Position numbers and translations under genes: made by a program
Part shown: piece after piece, positions 24,645-32,195 of the stretch
How positions within the stretch are numbered: the first letter of the stretch is position 1
Layout of the letters: every line of letters begins with the position of its first letter
NCBI GenBank assembly: GCA_964448045.1
Contig: CAYUVF010000044.1
Location: forward strand, 1 to 38,350
Length of the DNA: 38,350 bases
Source: CAYUVF01 sp964448045
GTDB taxonomy: Bacteria > Bacteroidota > Rhodothermia > Rhodothermales > Salinibacteraceae
Reading direction: 5' to 3'
Notes under the pieces: model-generated
Told to the model about the DNA's origin: nothing
The model's database searches: none
Seen by the model: the letters and a program-made list of their open reading frames with translations, nothing else

Positions 24645-24873
24645 TTAGCTACCGGACCGTTTTGAGCACATGGCCCCGAAACCGCTCCTCGGTACGTCAT
24701 CCCGAACCTGACGAGGCGCTGTGAGCGAAGCGAGGAAGTGCCCTTGGGGTGGATCTCTCAGGACAGGTTTCCGCCTTATTCGAAGAGATTCTTCGTCAGG
24801 CTCAGAATGACAGGGCGTGTGGGAGCGGTTTTGGGGCCACGCTGATTGATATTCCAAAAGGGTCCGGTAGCCA
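24645..24873. mobile_element. MITE-like palindromic element, copy B
   Basis: A 229-base non-coding element. Its ends are inverted (GCTACCGGACC at 24648-24658 against GGTCCGGTAGC at 24862-24872). Further inward TGGCCCCGAAACCGCTCC pairs with GGAGCGGTTTTGGGGCCA, and a GTCATCCCGAACCTGA...ATGAC core occupies 24696-24811, so nearly the whole element can fold on itself. A perfect 11-base direct repeat flanks it. No reading frame for a transposase is present. It occupies most of the 333-base gap between the GNAT and PpiC-like genes. Confidence 0.75.
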
Positions 24874-24884
24874 GGTCGCGCACA
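24874..24884. repeat. Right direct repeat flanking palindromic element B
   Basis: Exact copy of AGGTCGCGCAC from 24634-24644. It abuts the A-run of the adjoining terminator. Confidence 0.7.
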
Positions 24885-24919
24885 AAAAACGCCTCGGTGG
24901 GGTGGCCCACCGAGGCGTT
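24885..24919 (-). terminator. Rho-independent terminator of the PpiC-like gene
   Basis: AACGCCTCGGTGG (24889-24901) and CCACCGAGGCGTT (24907-24919) form a perfect 13-base stem with a 5-base loop. On the minus strand it is followed by six Ts. It lies 24 bases after the stop codon of the PpiC-like gene. Confidence 0.92.
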
Positions 24920-24943
24920 CTCCAATCGAAATGAGGTGTGGAC

Positions 24944-26008
24944 TCAGTTCATCAGTCCGGCGTCGACCACGTCGGGATTGATGCGCACGGTGGTTTTCGA
25001 GAGGAGCTCGTCGCGCGCCTCTTCGACAGCAGCGCGGCGGCGCTCGTTCATCATGGTCTGGCGCGCCTGGGTCGAATCCATCAATTCCTGCATGCGGCGG
25101 CCGGTGAGCTGGATGATGTGAAAGCCATACTGGGTGCGGACCAGCTCATTAGTGACGGCGCCAGAGTCCTGCAGGGCGAAGGCTGCATCGGCGAAGGGCG
25201 TGACCATCCGGTCGCGCGTGAAGTAGCCGAGGTCGCCGCCACGGGAAGAGGTGGGGCCATCGCTGTGGCGCTCGGCCAGCGTCGCAAAGTCGACTTCGCC
25301 GGATTGGACGCTATCCAGCACGGATTCTGCGCGCGCTCGCACCGAGTCGACGGTATCGGATGGGGCGTTCTGGCCAACGCGAAAGAGAATGTGGCTTGCC
25401 CGAACTTCTTCCTGCTGCTGATCTTCGCGATACTGCTGCACCTCTTCACTTGACGGCTGCTCGGCGGAGGCGGCCATCTCCTGTTGCATCTGTTGCAGGC
25501 GCACCCGGTCGCGCACGAGCCCTCGGAGCGAGTCCTGGGTCATGTTGCTGGACGCGAGGGCCTCGCGGAAGGCTTCTTCGTTGGGGAAGCGGCCGCGCAT
25601 TTGACGCAGTTGCATGTTCACCTGGGCCGTATCGGGCTGGATGCCGGCTGCGCGGGCCTCGCCGGTCAGCACATGGCGGCTGGCGAACTGGTTGAGAATG
25701 TTGCGCTGCAGTTCCTGGCGCCGCTGATCGTCCATCTGGTTGGGGGGCATCTGCTGCATGAACATGCTCATTTGCTGCCGGAACGCCTGCGCTTGGAGCG
25801 TGTCGGTTCCGTACTCGGACGAGACGATGGCTGCGATAGAGGTGTCCGAAATAGCCTCACCAATCTGGTAGGCGGGCCCCTCGTCGCCGTTCGATGCGTC
25901 GGAGTCGCTGCCGCCACACCCGGTCAGCACAACGAGGGCAAGCAGCAAAGCGCCGGCGGTGAGTGCAGCACGATGGAGGCGGGAATGAGCAATGGGGAAC
26001 ATGGGCAT
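24944..26008 (-). CDS. PpiC/SurA-like peptidyl-prolyl isomerase lipoprotein
   Basis: A 354-residue lipoprotein foldase. A signal peptide ends in the lipobox LTGC near residue 32, followed by an acidic linker. A SurA_N-like helical chaperone region (about 50-190) includes the paired motifs QELQRNILNQFASRHVL and NMTQDSLRGLVRDRVRL. A PpiC-type parvulin domain at about 205-310 carries VRASHILFRVG, FATLAERHSDGP, GGDLGYFTRD and TQYGFHIIQLTG. Such proteins help fold outer-membrane and periplasmic proteins. The start is chosen at ATG 26008; 26002 is equally possible, and upstream 26053 would put extra residues before the signal peptide. A strong terminator follows the gene. Confidence 0.9.
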   Translation of the reverse strand: MPMFPIAHSRLHRAALTAGALLLALVVLTGCGGSDSDASNGDEGPAYQIGEAISDTSIAAIVSSEYGTDTLQAQAFRQQMSMFMQQMPPNQMDDQRRQELQRNILNQFASRHVLTGEARAAGIQPDTAQVNMQLRQMRGRFPNEEAFREALASSNMTQDSLRGLVRDRVRLQQMQQEMAASAEQPSSEEVQQYREDQQQEEVRASHILFRVGQNAPSDTVDSVRARAESVLDSVQSGEVDFATLAERHSDGPTSSRGGDLGYFTRDRMVTPFADAAFALQDSGAVTNELVRTQYGFHIIQLTGRRMQELMDSTQARQTMMNERRRAAVEEARDELLSKTTVRINPDVVDAGLMN

Positions 26009-26202
26009 GCGGGGGTTGGACAAACGATGAAGGGGTGGAAAGGGGAAGCCCACCGGGGTGGCGGGCGCGCATCGATCTTTGAATGCACGCTAAGGGGACC
26101 GATGTGTTTCTGGATCGGCCTCAGGTGCCGCTGGAATGGAATTTTGGTGAACCCGAAACTTGTATTTCCTTCTGATGTAGCGGAATACCCGATACGCAAG
26201 AC

Positions 26203-26277
26203 GCCGCGTTCGTCTAGCCTGGTCCAGGACGCCGGCCTCTCACGCCGGTAACACGGGTTCAAATCCCGTACGCGGTA
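26203..26277 (+). tRNA. tRNA-Glu (anticodon CTC)
   Basis: A 75-base cloverleaf. The acceptor stem GCCGCGT pairs with ACGCGGT (first pair G-T), the D arm is in GTCTAGCCTGGTCCAGGAC, the anticodon stem CCGGC/GCCGG encloses the loop CTCTCAC with anticodon CTC, and the T arm is ACGGG-TTCAAAT-CCCGT. The TTCGTCTAG start is typical of bacterial tRNA-Glu. CCA is not encoded. A strong terminator follows at 26297. Confidence 0.95.
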
Positions 26278-26296
26278 CATTGTGGACGATCCCCCC

Positions 26297-26350
26297 AAGG
26301 GCGCTGACCTTCCTCCTCCCTCCTCCCCCAGGTCAGTGCCCTTTCTTTTT
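26297..26350 (+). terminator. Rho-independent terminator after tRNA-Glu
   Basis: AAGGGCGCTGACCT (26297-26310) and AGGTCAGTGCCCTT (26330-26343) form a 14-base stem with one mismatched pair, followed by TCTTTTT. The loop is a pure C/T tract. It lies 19 bases after the tRNA. Confidence 0.93.
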
Positions 26351-26424
26351 GCCTGACGGACACAAGGCCTTCCTTCTTGTGGCGACTGGACATGAGAATC
26401 GGAAGCCGGTATAACGTAGGATCA

Positions 26425-26463
26425 ACACAAAAAGGCGACCCGGATTGTGCTCCGGGTCGCCTT
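26425..26463 (-). terminator. Rho-independent terminator of clpP
   Basis: AAGGCGACCCGGA (26432-26444) and TCCGGGTCGCCTT (26451-26463) form a perfect 13-base stem with a 6-base loop. On the minus strand a TTTTTGTGTTG run follows. It lies 40 bases after the clpP stop codon and closes the tig-clpP unit without clpX. Confidence 0.92.
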
Positions 26464-26503
26464 CTGTCTTTCCGTCGTGTATCTCCGGAAGGAGGAAGCG
26501 CGC

Positions 26504-27253
26504 TTATTCTTCGTCCTCCTCGTCGTCGGCAGACGTATCCGCTTCGCCGTTCTCAGTCGAGCCGGGCAGGTTCTCCAGGTTTTGGGGGTTGAGGACGTTG
26601 TCTACGAGCCCATAATCGGCTGCTTGGGAGGCACTCATCCAGTAGTTGCGGTCGGCATCGCGCTCGATGCGCTCGATGTCTTGGCCGGTGTGCCGCGCGA
26701 GGATCTCGTAGAGCCGGTTGCGGAGCCACAGGATCTCCTGCGCCTGAATCTCGATATCGGCCGCCTGGCCTTCGGCGCCGCCGAGGGGCTGGTGGATCAT
26801 CACGCGCGAATTGGGCAGGCAAGCGCGCCGCCCGTCTTCGCCGGCGGTAAGTAGGACCGAGCCCATCGACGCAGCGAGGCCCACGCAAATCGTGGCGACC
26901 GGCGCGTCGACGTACTGCATGGTGTCGTACACGCCGAGGCCGCTGTAGATGACGCCGCCGGGCGAGTTGATGTACAGGTTGATGTCGCGCGATGCGTCTT
27001 CGCTCGCCAGGTACAGCAGCTGCGCCACGGTCAGGTTCGCCACCTGATCGTTGATTGGCGTGCCGATGAAGACGATGCGCTCCTTGAGCAGCCGGCTGAA
27101 GATGTCGTACGCCCGCTCGCCGCGCGTTGTCTGCTCGACGACCATTGGCACGAGGCCCGACATGGGTTGGTCGCCCATCCCGCCGCTATAAATGCTGCTG
27201 GGGAGCGAGGTTAAACTCTTACTATACTTGATGAAGTCTTGTACGTTGTCCAT
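26504..27253 (-). CDS. clpP: ATP-dependent Clp protease proteolytic subunit, Ser-His-Asn triad
   Basis: A 249-residue ClpP-family serine protease that works as a tetradecamer with a Clp ATPase. The nucleophile S129 is in GLAASMGS and H154 in RVMIHQPLGG. In the third-residue region ERDADRNYWMSA, N203 stands where ClpP usually has aspartate (compare ERDTERDRFLSA of E. coli). The codon is AAC on the coding strand (26645-26647). The protein has about 25 extra N-terminal residues and an acidic tail (TSADDEEDEE). The ATG at 27253 is preferred over 27295. It lies 125 bases downstream of tig. An Asn triad is known in Listeria ClpP1, so activity may depend on a partner ClpP (inference). Confidence 0.93.
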   Translation of the reverse strand: MDNVQDFIKYSKSLTSLPSSIYSGGMGDQPMSGLVPMVVEQTTRGERAYDIFSRLLKERIVFIGTPINDQVANLTVAQLLYLASEDASRDINLYINSPGGVIYSGLGVYDTMQYVDAPVATICVGLAASMGSVLLTAGEDGRRACLPNSRVMIHQPLGGAEGQAADIEIQAQEILWLRNRLYEILARHTGQDIERIERDADRNYWMSASQAADYGLVDNVLNPQNLENLPGSTENGEADTSADDEEDEE

Positions 27254-27378
27254 AGCTGCGTTTCTCCGACGCGTCAAAAAGTGCGATGTGTCCAACCTAA
27301 GGCATTTCAGGTGAGTTCCGGCGGATGCGGCGGCTCCGCTTCACACGGTGCCGTTGTGCCGCTATCGTTACGTCGCCG

Positions 27379-28767
27379 CTACTCGGTGATGATGGGCGAC
27401 TCGGCCGCTTCTTCGGCTTCGCCATGCTCGTGGGGATGGTCATGCCCGTGCTCGTGTGCGTGAGCGGCGCGCATCTCCTCTTCGAACGCCTCGCGGTCTT
27501 TCTTCTGGATGTCGAACTGCTCGGCCAGCGTGTCGAACACCTTCTGGCTGAGGATCTGTTGGTTGACTCGCTCCATGAGCTTGGGCATGGTGCGGTAGAA
27601 CTGCGCCATCTGCTCCGGCGTGATCTGCTCGTCCGACTGCTCGGCGAAGAAGGCCTGCCGGTCGTCGTCGGTCACCTCGATGCCGTATTCGTCGATGACG
27701 GCGTCGCGGATGAGCATCCAGCGGCCCTGGTCCTCGGCGTCGTCGCGGTTTTGTTGGCGGAAGTACTGCATGTCGAAGTCGTCCGGCAGCTCACCGTCGT
27801 TGCGCTGCTTGACTTGCTCGACGAACGAGTCGAGGTACGTTTCGACGACCGATTCGGGCACCGGTACGGAGTGCAGCTCCAGCATGCGGTCGATGATGTC
27901 GCGCTGCAGCAACTCGCGCGACTGGCGCGTCCACGCGTTTTCGAGCTGGCGGCGCACCTCGGCGCGGAAGGCCTCGGGGTCGCTAAACTCGCCCTCGCTC
28001 ACGTCCTCGACGAAGGCCTGATCGACCTCCGGCAGGTCGCGGCGCTTCACGTCTTTCAGGTCGACCTCGTAGATGCGCACTTCGCCCTCGCCCTGTGGCG
28101 TCTGCTGCGGCAGTTCCATGCGGAACGTCTCGCCTGCCGCGCGGCCGATGAGCTCCTCGCGCAGCTCATCGCGGATGCGGTCGTCGTCGAGAAAGAAGGA
28201 GAGGTCTTCCTCTTTCTCGCCGATGATGGGCGTGTCGGTCGACGGGTCGATGCGCTGCAGGTCGACGAGCACCCAGTCGTCTTCGGTGGCGGCTTCGTCT
28301 TCGAGGGGCATCAGATCGGCGTTGCGGGTGCGCAGCTCATCGATCTCCTCGTCTACATCGTCGTCGGTAACCTCGTGCTCCAGCTCCGAGACCTGTTCAT
28401 CGGAGAGGTCGGCCAGCTCGATCTCAGGCCGCACGCCGAAGCGGATGACCGCGCGCATATCGCCGTCGAGCTCGTAGTCGAGCTCGGTAAGCTGGGGTTG
28501 GCCCAGCACGTCGAGCTCGCTGGATTCTTCCACTTCGCTCTCGAAGGCGTCCTGCACGAACTGCTCGGCCACGCCGTAGCCAATGGCTTCGCCGTGCATC
28601 TTCTTGACGATGGCCATGGGCACCTTGCCTTTGCGGAAGCCCTTCATGTCCATCTGCGAGCGCTGCCGGCGGAGCGCCTTCTTCAGGTCGCTCTCCAGAT
28701 CATCCGCCGTCGCGCGGATCTCCAGCTCGTATTCGACCGGGTTAACTTGGTTGAGTGTCGTTTCCAT
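27379..28767 (-). CDS. tig: Trigger factor with a histidine-rich C-terminal tail
   Basis: A 462-residue ribosome-associated chaperone and prolyl isomerase. The ribosome-binding signature GFRKGKVP is near residues 43-50, the FKBP-like domain lies roughly 155-245 (EDDWVLVDLQRI onward, with RMELPQQTPQGEGE), and the helical substrate-binding C domain follows. The protein is very acidic. It ends with HAHEHGHDHPHEHG at 436-449, seven histidines in alternation, then an acidic tail; such a tail is not part of the standard fold and could bind metal. It is upstream of clpP, the usual order tig-clpP. No clpX follows clpP. Confidence 0.95.
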   Translation of the reverse strand: METTLNQVNPVEYELEIRATADDLESDLKKALRRQRSQMDMKGFRKGKVPMAIVKKMHGEAIGYGVAEQFVQDAFESEVEESSELDVLGQPQLTELDYELDGDMRAVIRFGVRPEIELADLSDEQVSELEHEVTDDDVDEEIDELRTRNADLMPLEDEAATEDDWVLVDLQRIDPSTDTPIIGEKEEDLSFFLDDDRIRDELREELIGRAAGETFRMELPQQTPQGEGEVRIYEVDLKDVKRRDLPEVDQAFVEDVSEGEFSDPEAFRAEVRRQLENAWTRQSRELLQRDIIDRMLELHSVPVPESVVETYLDSFVEQVKQRNDGELPDDFDMQYFRQQNRDDAEDQGRWMLIRDAVIDEYGIEVTDDDRQAFFAEQSDEQITPEQMAQFYRTMPKLMERVNQQILSQKVFDTLAEQFDIQKKDREAFEEEMRAAHAHEHGHDHPHEHGEAEEAAESPIITE

Positions 28768-28966
28768 GTTGGTTGGCGTGCGTCGAAGGGAGCGTCCTGC
28801 AGGGCAGGCCGTCAGGTGAACGTCGAATGACAGCAGAACACTCCAATGCGCAAGGGGGAGAAAAGATCAGCCGACGGGGCGGCGCAGGCGGCGCGCGGAT
28901 GGGGTAATATCGCCGAGCACGCGGCTCTCATTAGTTTTTCACGCGAGCGTGGTGCTGCACAGGGGA

Positions 28967-28975
28967 TTACCGATA
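28967..28975. repeat. Left direct repeat flanking palindromic element C
   Basis: TTACCGATA at 28967-28975 is repeated exactly at 29096-29104 on the far side of the palindromic element, as expected for a target-site duplication. Confidence 0.65.
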
Positions 28976-29095
28976 ACCCAAGTTGTGTGTCATTCCGAGT
29001 TCGACGAGGAATCTCTCCGAAAAGGCTTCATGTTGAGCATAGAGATCCCTCATCAGGTTCGGGATGACCGCTTTGATAATAGGACACAACTTGGG
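28976..29095. mobile_element. MITE-like palindromic element, copy C
   Basis: A 120-base element whose ends are CCCAAGTTGTGT (28977-28988) and ACACAACTTGGG (29084-29095), perfect inverted copies. Inside it lies a GTCATTCCGAGTT...GGTTCGGGATGAC core (28989-29068) related to copy B. No reading frame is present. The right direct repeat covers the end of the ABC permease gene, so insertion occurred exactly at that gene's 3' end. The remaining 199 bases to tig (28768-28966) show no recognisable feature. Confidence 0.75.
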
Positions 29096-29104
29096 TTACC
29101 GATA
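29096..29104. repeat. Right direct repeat of element C, overlapping a stop codon
   Basis: TTACCGATA here is the reverse complement of TAT CGG TAA, the final Tyr-Arg-stop of the ABC permease gene. The copy at 28967-28975 is the detached duplicate. Confidence 0.65.
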
Positions 29105-30397
29105 CGTCGCCCAGCGCGCCAATTCGCGGAGGCTGGCTTTCTTGCCGTACATCAGAATGCCGACGCGGTAGATCCGCCCGCTCACCCAGATGGCGCCGAT
29201 GAACGAGCCCACCAGCAGCAGGAACGACAGGCTAATCTGCCAGAAGGGAACGTCGGTGATGGCGGCACGGGCGATCATCAGGACGGGGGAGAAGAACGGG
29301 ATCATTGACATGATGACCGAGAGCAGGGCGTTGGGCGACTCGATCAGGAAATAGAGGAAGATGATGGGGATGATGAGCGGCAGCGTGATGGGAAAGACGA
29401 GGCTCTGGGCGTCTTGCTGCTGCTCCACGGCCGAGCCCGCCGCCGCGAAGAGGCTGGCGTAGAGTAGATAGCCGCCAATGAAGAAGAGCACGAACCAGAC
29501 GAACAGGTCGACGGGCAACTCGGGCAGGGTGATGTTGGCCGCGTCGAGCATCTGCTCTTGCGAGGCGCCGCTCGGCAGGTTGAAGTCCTCCGGGCTCATC
29601 AGCAGAGCCGCGACGCTCCCAAAGGCCGAGAGGCCGCCCATCACCAGCACACCCCAGATGATGAATTGCGTCATGCCCATCGCGCCGATGCCCAGCACCT
29701 TGCCCATCAGCAGCTCGAAGGGCCGCACCGAAGACACCACGATTTCGACCACGCGGCTGCTCTTCTCTTCGATCACGCCTTGCATGACGTACTGGCCGTA
29801 GAACAGGACGGCAAAGTAGATTAGAAAACTCATCACCCAGCCGACGGCGATGTAGGCGAACGAGCTGTCGGCCGAGGTGCCCTCTTCGGTGAGCGTGCGC
29901 GAGGTAAAGGACACCTGCGATTCGATGATCTGCATCACCTCCGGCGGCGTGTTGGCACGGGCCAGGCGCTCCTCCTGTACGACATCTTCGATGAGCCCTT
30001 CGAGGCGCGAGTTTGAGAGAAAGCCGCCGCCCTCGCCCGAGAAATACTCGGCACGGCCCTTGCCGGCGAGGAGGCTGTCGGGCAGGAGCAGGTAGCCGCC
30101 GTATTCGCCGGCGCGGACGGCGCGCTGCAGCGAATCGGGCGGGAGGTCGGGCGCGGCGAAGGTGAACTGATCGCCGGCGGCCTGCTGGAGGCGGTCCATC
30201 AGCACGCCCGATTCGTCGACGACGGCCACGGTGGGCTGGCTCGACTCGGAGGCGAAGTAGGCGAGCGCGCCGGGCGCGGCCATCAGCAGCACGAGGCCGA
30301 AGGGCAGCAGCAGCGTCGTGAGAATGAAGGCGGTCGACCGGACGCGCCGCCAGTACTCGCTGCGCAGGATGATCCATATTTTGCGGAGAGCGGGCAT
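29096..30397 (-). CDS. ABC-2 type transporter permease (NatB-like)
   Basis: A 433-residue membrane component of an ABC exporter. Helix 1 is near residues 20-45 (STAFILTTLLLPFGLVLLMA). A large extracytoplasmic domain (about 46-180) follows with VAVVDESGVLM, then five to six helices, including the region FYGQYVMQGVIEEKSSRVVEIVVSSVRPFELLMGK split across the membrane face. The layout matches NatB-like permeases, with the ATPase gene just upstream. The ATG at 30397 gives the family-like start MPALRKIWIILRSEYWRRV. An ATG at 30454 overlaps the ATPase stop as ATGA and would add 19 atypical residues. Na+ or drug export is possible; the substrate is unknown. Its 3' end borders element C. Confidence 0.87.
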   Translation of the reverse strand: MPALRKIWIILRSEYWRRVRSTAFILTTLLLPFGLVLLMAAPGALAYFASESSQPTVAVVDESGVLMDRLQQAAGDQFTFAAPDLPPDSLQRAVRAGEYGGYLLLPDSLLAGKGRAEYFSGEGGGFLSNSRLEGLIEDVVQEERLARANTPPEVMQIIESQVSFTSRTLTEEGTSADSSFAYIAVGWVMSFLIYFAVLFYGQYVMQGVIEEKSSRVVEIVVSSVRPFELLMGKVLGIGAMGMTQFIIWGVLVMGGLSAFGSVAALLMSPEDFNLPSGASQEQMLDAANITLPELPVDLFVWFVLFFIGGYLLYASLFAAAGSAVEQQQDAQSLVFPITLPLIIPIIFLYFLIESPNALLSVIMSMIPFFSPVLMIARAAITDVPFWQISLSFLLLVGSFIGAIWVSGRIYRVGILMYGKKASLRELARWATYR

Positions 30398-30450
30398 TCC
30401 AGTGGAGGCTGGGGGCTTCGGATGAGCGGAAAAGCGGGACGCGACCGGGA

Positions 30451-31404
30451 TCATCCGGCGGGTGCAGGGGCCGAGGTGGCGCGCAGGGTGCGGGCGCGCT
30501 GCGCGCCAACGACTTCGACGAAAATCTCGTTCAGCGGCGGCTCGATCTGCTCGAAGCGCACGAGCTCGTCGGTGTGCGCCATGGCGGTGTCGAGCACGTG
30601 GCGGCCGGGCGTATCGTTTTGTAGCTGCAGCTTGGCCCGGTTGCGGCTGCGCGTGATGATGCTCACCTTATCGGCGGCGGCGAGGTCGTCGAGGAAGTCG
30701 TCGTCGCCTTCGAATTCGAGCACGACCGTGTTGCGCCCGAAGCGGCGTTTGATGTCGCGCAGGGCGCCTTTCAGTACGATTTCGCCCTCGGCCATCAGGC
30801 AGATGTCGTCGCAGAGCTGCTCCACCTGCTCCATCCGGTGCGAGGCGAAGAGGATCGTGCGGTCGTCGTTGCGCAGGTCGAGGATGATGTCGCGCAGCAG
30901 CTCCGAGTTGATGGGATCGAGCCCGCTGAAGGGTTCGTCGAAGATGAGCAGCGACGGGTCGTGCAGCAGCGTGGCGATGAACTGGATCTTCTGCTGCATA
31001 CCTTTCGAGAGCTCCTCGGTCTTCTTCGGGCCCCAGTCGCCGGCCTTGAAGCGGTCGAGCCAGTAGTCGGCGCGGTCGGCGGCGTCGGCGCGGGTCAGCC
31101 CTTTGAGCACGCCGAGGTAGACGAGCTGCTCCTTCACGTTCAGCTTTTTGTAGAGGCCGCGCTCCTCGGGCAGGTAGCCCATCCGCTGCTGGCTCCACGC
31201 GCCCACGGGCCGCCCATCGTAGCGGATCGTCCCTTCATCCGGTGCCATGATGTACGTGATCATCCGGATGGTGGATGTTTTACCGGCGCCGTTGGGGCCG
31301 AGCAGGCCGAGGATGCGGCCGGGCTGGGCATTGAACGAGGCGTTGTCGACGGCGATGGTGGAGCCGTACCGCTTCGTGACGCGGTCCACTTCGAGAAGAG
31401 CCAT
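30451..31404 (-). CDS. ABC transporter ATP-binding protein (NatA-like)
   Basis: A 317-residue ATPase of the ABC-2 exporter group. Walker A is LLGPNGAGKTSTI (about residues 34-46), the signature LSKGMQQKIQF is near 136-146, Walker B is LLIFDEPFSGLDP near 155-167, and the H-loop is ILFASHRMEQV near 188-198. The last 80 residues form the accessory domain seen in NatA-like subunits. It is the first gene of a two-gene exporter unit with the permease gene downstream, and begins 18 bases after the end of the small gene at 31423. The ATG at 31404 gives MALLEVDRVTKRYGS, a standard start. Confidence 0.92.
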   Translation of the reverse strand: MALLEVDRVTKRYGSTIAVDNASFNAQPGRILGLLGPNGAGKTSTIRMITYIMAPDEGTIRYDGRPVGAWSQQRMGYLPEERGLYKKLNVKEQLVYLGVLKGLTRADAADRADYWLDRFKAGDWGPKKTEELSKGMQQKIQFIATLLHDPSLLIFDEPFSGLDPINSELLRDIILDLRNDDRTILFASHRMEQVEQLCDDICLMAEGEIVLKGALRDIKRRFGRNTVVLEFEGDDDFLDDLAAADKVSIITRSRNRAKLQLQNDTPGRHVLDTAMAHTDELVRFEQIEPPLNEIFVEVVGAQRARTLRATSAPAPAG

Positions 31405-31422
31405 CGGCAGAGGAAAGAGCGA

Positions 31423-31710
31423 TTATAACCGGTCGAGGGTGTCGCTGGGAATGCGCATCAGGTAGCGCTGATCGATAATCTCCTCGTGCACGTCAAAGTT
31501 TCCCGTCCCCCGGAAATCGACGGCTACGTCGGAGCCGGCCACGCGTTTGACTTCGCCGATGCCGTAGTATTTGGGCATCGGGCCGTAATACACGAGTTGG
31601 CCTTCCTCGAAATCCTTCTGCTGACGCGCCTCGCGCGTGAATGCCGGCACGCGGGGCAGCAACTCCAGGCGGTAGGGACTGGATTGGCATCCAGATGATC
31701 GTTGGGTCAT
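31423..31710 (-). CDS. Small protein of unknown function, SH3-like segment
   Basis: A 95-residue protein. The first 30 residues are basic and variable. The rest, from DFEEGQLVYYGPMPKYYGIG through KRVAGSDVAVDFRGTGNFDV to RYLMRIP, looks like a small beta-barrel with the gIGeV...vavdF pattern reminiscent of DUF3553-type domains. That resemblance is weak and by eye only. It lies 18 bases upstream of the ABC ATPase gene on the same strand, so the three genes may be one transcript. A role in the exporter is not supported by anything in the sequence. Confidence 0.6.
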   Translation of the reverse strand: MTQRSSGCQSSPYRLELLPRVPAFTREARQQKDFEEGQLVYYGPMPKYYGIGEVKRVAGSDVAVDFRGTGNFDVHEEIIDQRYLMRIPSDTLDRL

Positions 31711-31916
31711 GACTCCGTACTTCGTGAGTGAAATGGGGCAAATCCAACGGGATGCAGCGGGCTGGGTTCGCCCGTTAGCGAGGCGAGCCGATTTCGGCCG
31801 GGCGTGCTGTGACGGCGAGGCGCTGCCGCCGAACTATCGGGCCCGCGGGCGGTACTGATGTCGTACCCCTCATCCCGCAGTCTTGCTTCCCGCCGCCTAA
31901 TCATCGATTCATACTT

Positions 31917-32195
31917 ATGCGCTACGACGAAAAAATGGTTGACCGGCAGACCGGTCGCAATGCCGAGCTTTTCGCCCAGTCCATCGCTGAGATGGACTCC
32001 GCCGAAGGCCGCTACCCCTATCTGCGCATCCTCGTCAGCCTCGTCGAGCAGGCCCATCCCGAGTGGAACCAGACCCCGCATAAAGACGAGCAGATCACCG
32101 ATCTCATCCAGCGCATGAGCAACGGCGAACTCGACGCCGAAGAAGTCAAAGAAGTGGTGCACGTGCGCGACGAAGAGCGCGGCTATCGGAGCTGA
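31917..32195 (+). CDS. Short DUF4290-like protein
   Basis: A 92-residue polar helical protein that starts MRYDEKMVDRQTGRNAELFA. The MRY start, the GRN motif, a VSLVEQAHPEWNQ helix and an acidic end resemble the N-terminal part of the Bacteroidota family DUF4290, but the usual longer C-terminal half is absent. The function is unknown. The ATG at 31917 is preferred; the open frame upstream to 31809 has arginine- and proline-rich content not like a protein. It converges with ruvC across a heptad-periodic palindromic array at 32194-32262. Confidence 0.65.
   Translation: MRYDEKMVDRQTGRNAELFAQSIAEMDSAEGRYPYLRILVSLVEQAHPEWNQTPHKDEQITDLIQRMSNGELDAEEVKEVVHVRDEERGYRS

Noticed and set aside
24696..24811. 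GTCAT repeats as a CRISPR array
   Set aside because: Single palindromic elements at separate places, with no regularly spaced direct repeats and no cas genes.
27325..28830. A 501-codon plus-strand frame opposite trigger factor
   Set aside because: Leu/Val/Asp-rich antisense of tig, whose own signature motifs are intact on the minus strand.
30398..30454. ATGA overlap start for the ABC permease
   Set aside because: The overlap is suggestive of coupling, but the added 19 residues do not resemble the family and the ATG at 30397 gives a standard start. The question is not fully closed.
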